A program made the position numbers and the translations under genes. 25,521 nt of DNA from Candidatus Dependentiae bacterium (GTDB taxonomy: Bacteria > Babelota > Babeliae > Babelales > UASB340). The DNA is taken from the NCBI GenBank assembly GCA_018897535.1, contig JAHIKO010000060.1, positions 1-25,521 on the forward strand, written 5' to 3'. The notes beneath the pieces are model-generated. The model was not told where the DNA came from, searched no databases, and worked only from the letters and a program-made list of their open reading frames with translations. Position 1 is the first letter of the stretch, and each line of letters opens with the position of its first letter. Of the stretch, positions 23,592 to 25,521 are shown piece after piece.

Positions 23592-23945
23592 TTATTTTCC
23601 CTCTAGAGGCATACTTTTTTCTTTTGCAGATTTTGAAGACATTCCCATTGTTTCAACATTTCCTGGTAGATCTATTTTGTAACCTTTTTTAAGAGTTACA
23701 ATAGCTTTTTTTCTATCCGAAGAAACAAACGGACGTCTGCCAAAAGATTTTGTTTTTCCCGGTACACTTATTACTCTAACGTTATCAACTTTAACATCCC
23801 AAATTTTTTCAACAGCTGTTCTTATCATTATTTTATTAGAGTTTTTGTGCACCTCAAAAGTTATTTTACCTTCTTTTTTAAACAAGTCAGTACTCTTAGG
23901 AGTCACTATTCTTTTTTTTATTATATCGTAATTACTTAATTCCAT
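23592..23945 (-). CDS. rplW: 50S ribosomal protein L23
   Basis: At 117 aa it has ELSNYDIIKKRIVTPKST, KITFEVHKNSNKIMIRTAVE and the loop with GKTKSFGRRPFVSSDRKKAI. L23 surrounds the tunnel exit and is the dock for trigger factor and the signal recognition particle. Its start overlaps the end of rplD by 10 bp. It is slightly longer than usual, with about 20 extra residues at the C-terminus. Confidence 0.96.
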   Translation of the reverse strand: MELSNYDIIKKRIVTPKSTDLFKKEGKITFEVHKNSNKIMIRTAVEKIWDVKVDNVRVISVPGKTKSFGRRPFVSSDRKKAIVTLKKGYKIDLPGNVETMGMSSKSAKEKSMPLEGK

Positions 23946-24577
23946 GACAAAACCATATTTTTAAATAAATCCAAATCTTTTTTCAATACAATCCAACAAT
24001 CGCAATTTGTTATGTCATAAACATTTGGCTGGCTGTAACTAATGACATTTAAATTAGGAATGTTTCTAAAAGAAACAAAATTAAAGTCATCTTCAAATGA
24101 CAAAAATAAAACTGCTTTTTTATTATTTAGTTCAAGATTTTTCAAAGAATTAAACACATTTTTAGTGCTAGGTCTACTTTCTTTTGAAATATTATAATCT
24201 AAACAAAATAATTTATTTTCATTTAAGAAAGTGTTTAGTATATTATTAAAAACAAGTTTTGTCTGTTTTTTATTTACAGAAGTTGTTCTTGTTCTAGGTT
24301 GCGGTCCAAATGCCGTTCCACCTTTTCTCCATAAAGGAGATCTCAACGATCCAGCTCTAGCCCTACCGGTTCCCTTTTGTTTCCATGGCTTTTTATTTGA
24401 AAAAGACACTTCACCTCGAGATTTCGAAGATACTGTCCCTTGTCGCCAATTCAACAACAGAGATTTTACCACATAAGAAAAAGTTCTTGGACTTTCATCC
24501 TTTTTTGATATGGCAAGATCAAGATTAATTTTTTCTTGTTCTTTACCTGCTGCATCATAAACAATTATTTGTTTCAT
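23936..24577 (-). CDS. rplD: 50S ribosomal protein L4
   Basis: At 213 aa it has the tunnel loop KKPWKQKGTGRARAGSLRSP, which narrows the peptide exit tunnel with L22. The C-terminal half is a more variable Rossmann-like domain, here ending NMVLSWN. In E. coli L4 also represses the S10 operon through its leader; the leader would be beyond the right edge. The gene starts 5 bp after rplC. Confidence 0.96.
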   Translation of the reverse strand: MKQIIVYDAAGKEQEKINLDLAISKKDESPRTFSYVVKSLLLNWRQGTVSSKSRGEVSFSNKKPWKQKGTGRARAGSLRSPLWRKGGTAFGPQPRTRTTSVNKKQTKLVFNNILNTFLNENKLFCLDYNISKESRPSTKNVFNSLKNLELNNKKAVLFLSFEDDFNFVSFRNIPNLNVISYSQPNVYDITNCDCWIVLKKDLDLFKNMVLSWN

Positions 24578-24582
24578 ATGTC

Positions 24583-25212
24583 TTACCCTTGCTTGCTAAT
24601 ACAAATAAGTGATTCTTTTTTGCCGGGAATAGCACCCTTAACAAATAAAACATCACCATTTTTATCAACTTTAACTATTTTTAAATTTTTTGTGGTAAAT
24701 GTTCTAAGACCAGCATGACCAGGTAGTTTTTTACCTTTAAGAACTTCTCCCTGTGAACGCATATTACCAACAGAACCAGGAATTCTATGAAATGTAGATC
24801 CGTGAGTATCAGGACCACCTGAAAACCCCCAACGTTTTACTACACCTTGATAACCCAATCCCTTACTCTTACCGGTTACTTTAACATTATCATTTTCAGA
24901 CAAAGCGGTTTTATCCAAACCAACTTTTTGTCCCAATTTGAAATTATTTAAATCTGCGGCATCTACTCGAACTTCTCTATAAATGGAAAAATAATTATTT
25001 TTATTTTTCAACCAATCCGTTTCCATTAAAGACGAATCGAACCGTTTTCTTAACAACCCAAGCTGCACAGCACTATAACCATCATTATCAGATGTCTTAA
25101 TTTGCGTAACAAACCAATTTGCAGCATTAATCACAGTGACAGGTATAACCACACCATCTTCTGTAAAAATTTGAGTCATTCCTATTTTTTTGCCAAAAAA
25201 ACTACTTAGCAT
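24583..25212 (-). CDS. rplC: 50S ribosomal protein L3
   Basis: At 209 aa it starts MLSSFFGKKIGMTQIFTEDG and contains the extended loop VKRWGFSGGPDTHGSTFHRI, then PGSVGNMRSQGEVLKGKKLP, which reaches the peptidyl transferase centre. L3 starts large-subunit assembly together with L24. It is 24 bp after rpsJ. Confidence 0.97.
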   Translation of the reverse strand: MLSSFFGKKIGMTQIFTEDGVVIPVTVINAANWFVTQIKTSDNDGYSAVQLGLLRKRFDSSLMETDWLKNKNNYFSIYREVRVDAADLNNFKLGQKVGLDKTALSENDNVKVTGKSKGLGYQGVVKRWGFSGGPDTHGSTFHRIPGSVGNMRSQGEVLKGKKLPGHAGLRTFTTKNLKIVKVDKNGDVLFVKGAIPGKKESLICISKQG

Positions 25213-25236
25213 TATACAGCCTCTTGTTTCTAATCC

Positions 25237-25521
25237 CTACTTAATTTCAACATCAACACCAGCAGAAATGTTCAACTTCATTAAGGCATCCATAGTTTGC
25301 TCAGACGGCGCAATTATATCCAAGATTCTTTTGTGAGTTGTTAACTCAAATTGCTCTCTTGATTTTTTATCTATATGCGGCGACCTTAATACGGTAAAAC
25401 ACTGCTTCCTGTTTGGAAGTGGAACAGGTCCCAATAAAAGGGAACCTGTTCTTTTTACAGTCAATACTATCTGTTTTACTGCACCATCTAATAAACGATG
25501 ATCATAAGACTTTAATGTCAA
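25237..25521 (-). CDS. rpsJ: 30S ribosomal protein S10, 5' end beyond the window
   Basis: 94 residues are seen, from LTLKSYDHRLL to the TAG stop; about eight N-terminal residues and the start codon lie past the right edge. RTGSLLLGPVPLPNRKQCF, then RSPHIDKKSREQFELTTH and AGVDVEIK, are diagnostic. S10 binds the head of the small subunit and, with NusB, takes part in transcription antitermination. It is the first gene of the S10 operon; any promoter or leader is outside this window. Confidence 0.97.
   Translation of the reverse strand: MTLKSYDHRLLDGAVKQIVLTVKRTGSLLLGPVPLPNRKQCFTVLRSPHIDKKSREQFELTTHKRILDIIAPSEQTMDALMKLNISAGVDVEIK

Noticed and set aside
1..25521. CRISPR arrays, tRNA or rRNA genes, insertion sequences
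   Set aside because: I looked for regular short repeats, tRNA-like arms and transposase motifs and saw none. Almost all the sequence is taken up by protein genes.

Overview
The window comes from an AT-rich Gram-negative bacterium. Four kinds of evidence support this: intact signal peptides, an outer-membrane barrel protein ending in phenylalanine, bacterial ribosomal genes, and strong Shine-Dalgarno sequences. A host-dependent lineage such as Candidatus Dependentiae (TM6/Babeliae) fits best: very AT-rich DNA, families of secreted proteins with no clear relatives, a PD-(D/E)XK-like protein of a type I recall as common there, and a trimmed ribosomal cluster. That assignment is inference from gene style, not a database result.

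Right part (about 10971-25521, all on the minus strand): a nearly complete S10-spc-alpha cluster reading right to left. The order is rpsJ (cut by the window edge), rplC, rplD, rplW, rplB, rpsS, rplV, rpsC, rplP, rpmC, rpsQ, rplN, rplX, rplE, rpsN (zinc type), rpsH, rplF, rplR, rpsE, rplO, secY, map, infA, rpmJ, rpsM, rpsK, rpsD, rpoA, rplQ. It makes ribosomal proteins, the protein-export channel, methionine aminopeptidase, IF-1 and the RNA polymerase alpha subunit. rpmD (L30) and adk are missing from their usual places. S4, S14, L24 and L36 all keep zinc-binding cysteines. A perfect 14-bp hairpin with T-runs on both sides closes the cluster and also serves the convergent gene to its left.

Middle part (about 8892-10956): a secreted NlpC/P60-like cysteine peptidase (plus strand) and an L-lactate dehydrogenase (minus strand) diverge from a 158-bp region holding back-to-back promoter candidates.

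Left part (1-8891, minus strand): an accessory surface cluster. First come a secreted beta-rich protein and a probable outer-membrane barrel. Then, past a hairpin terminator, lie three tandem paralogous secreted proteins, a secreted two-copy PD-(D/E)XK-like protein, and a larger relative of the paralogs that runs off the left edge. The paralogs share a motif around G-N-G-N-x-I-D-F, a GLCW motif and a C-terminal T-F-S-V/I-L. They look like right-handed beta-helix or beta-roll proteins. Nearly every product here carries a signal peptide, so the cluster probably builds or decorates the cell surface. I do not recognise it as any named system.
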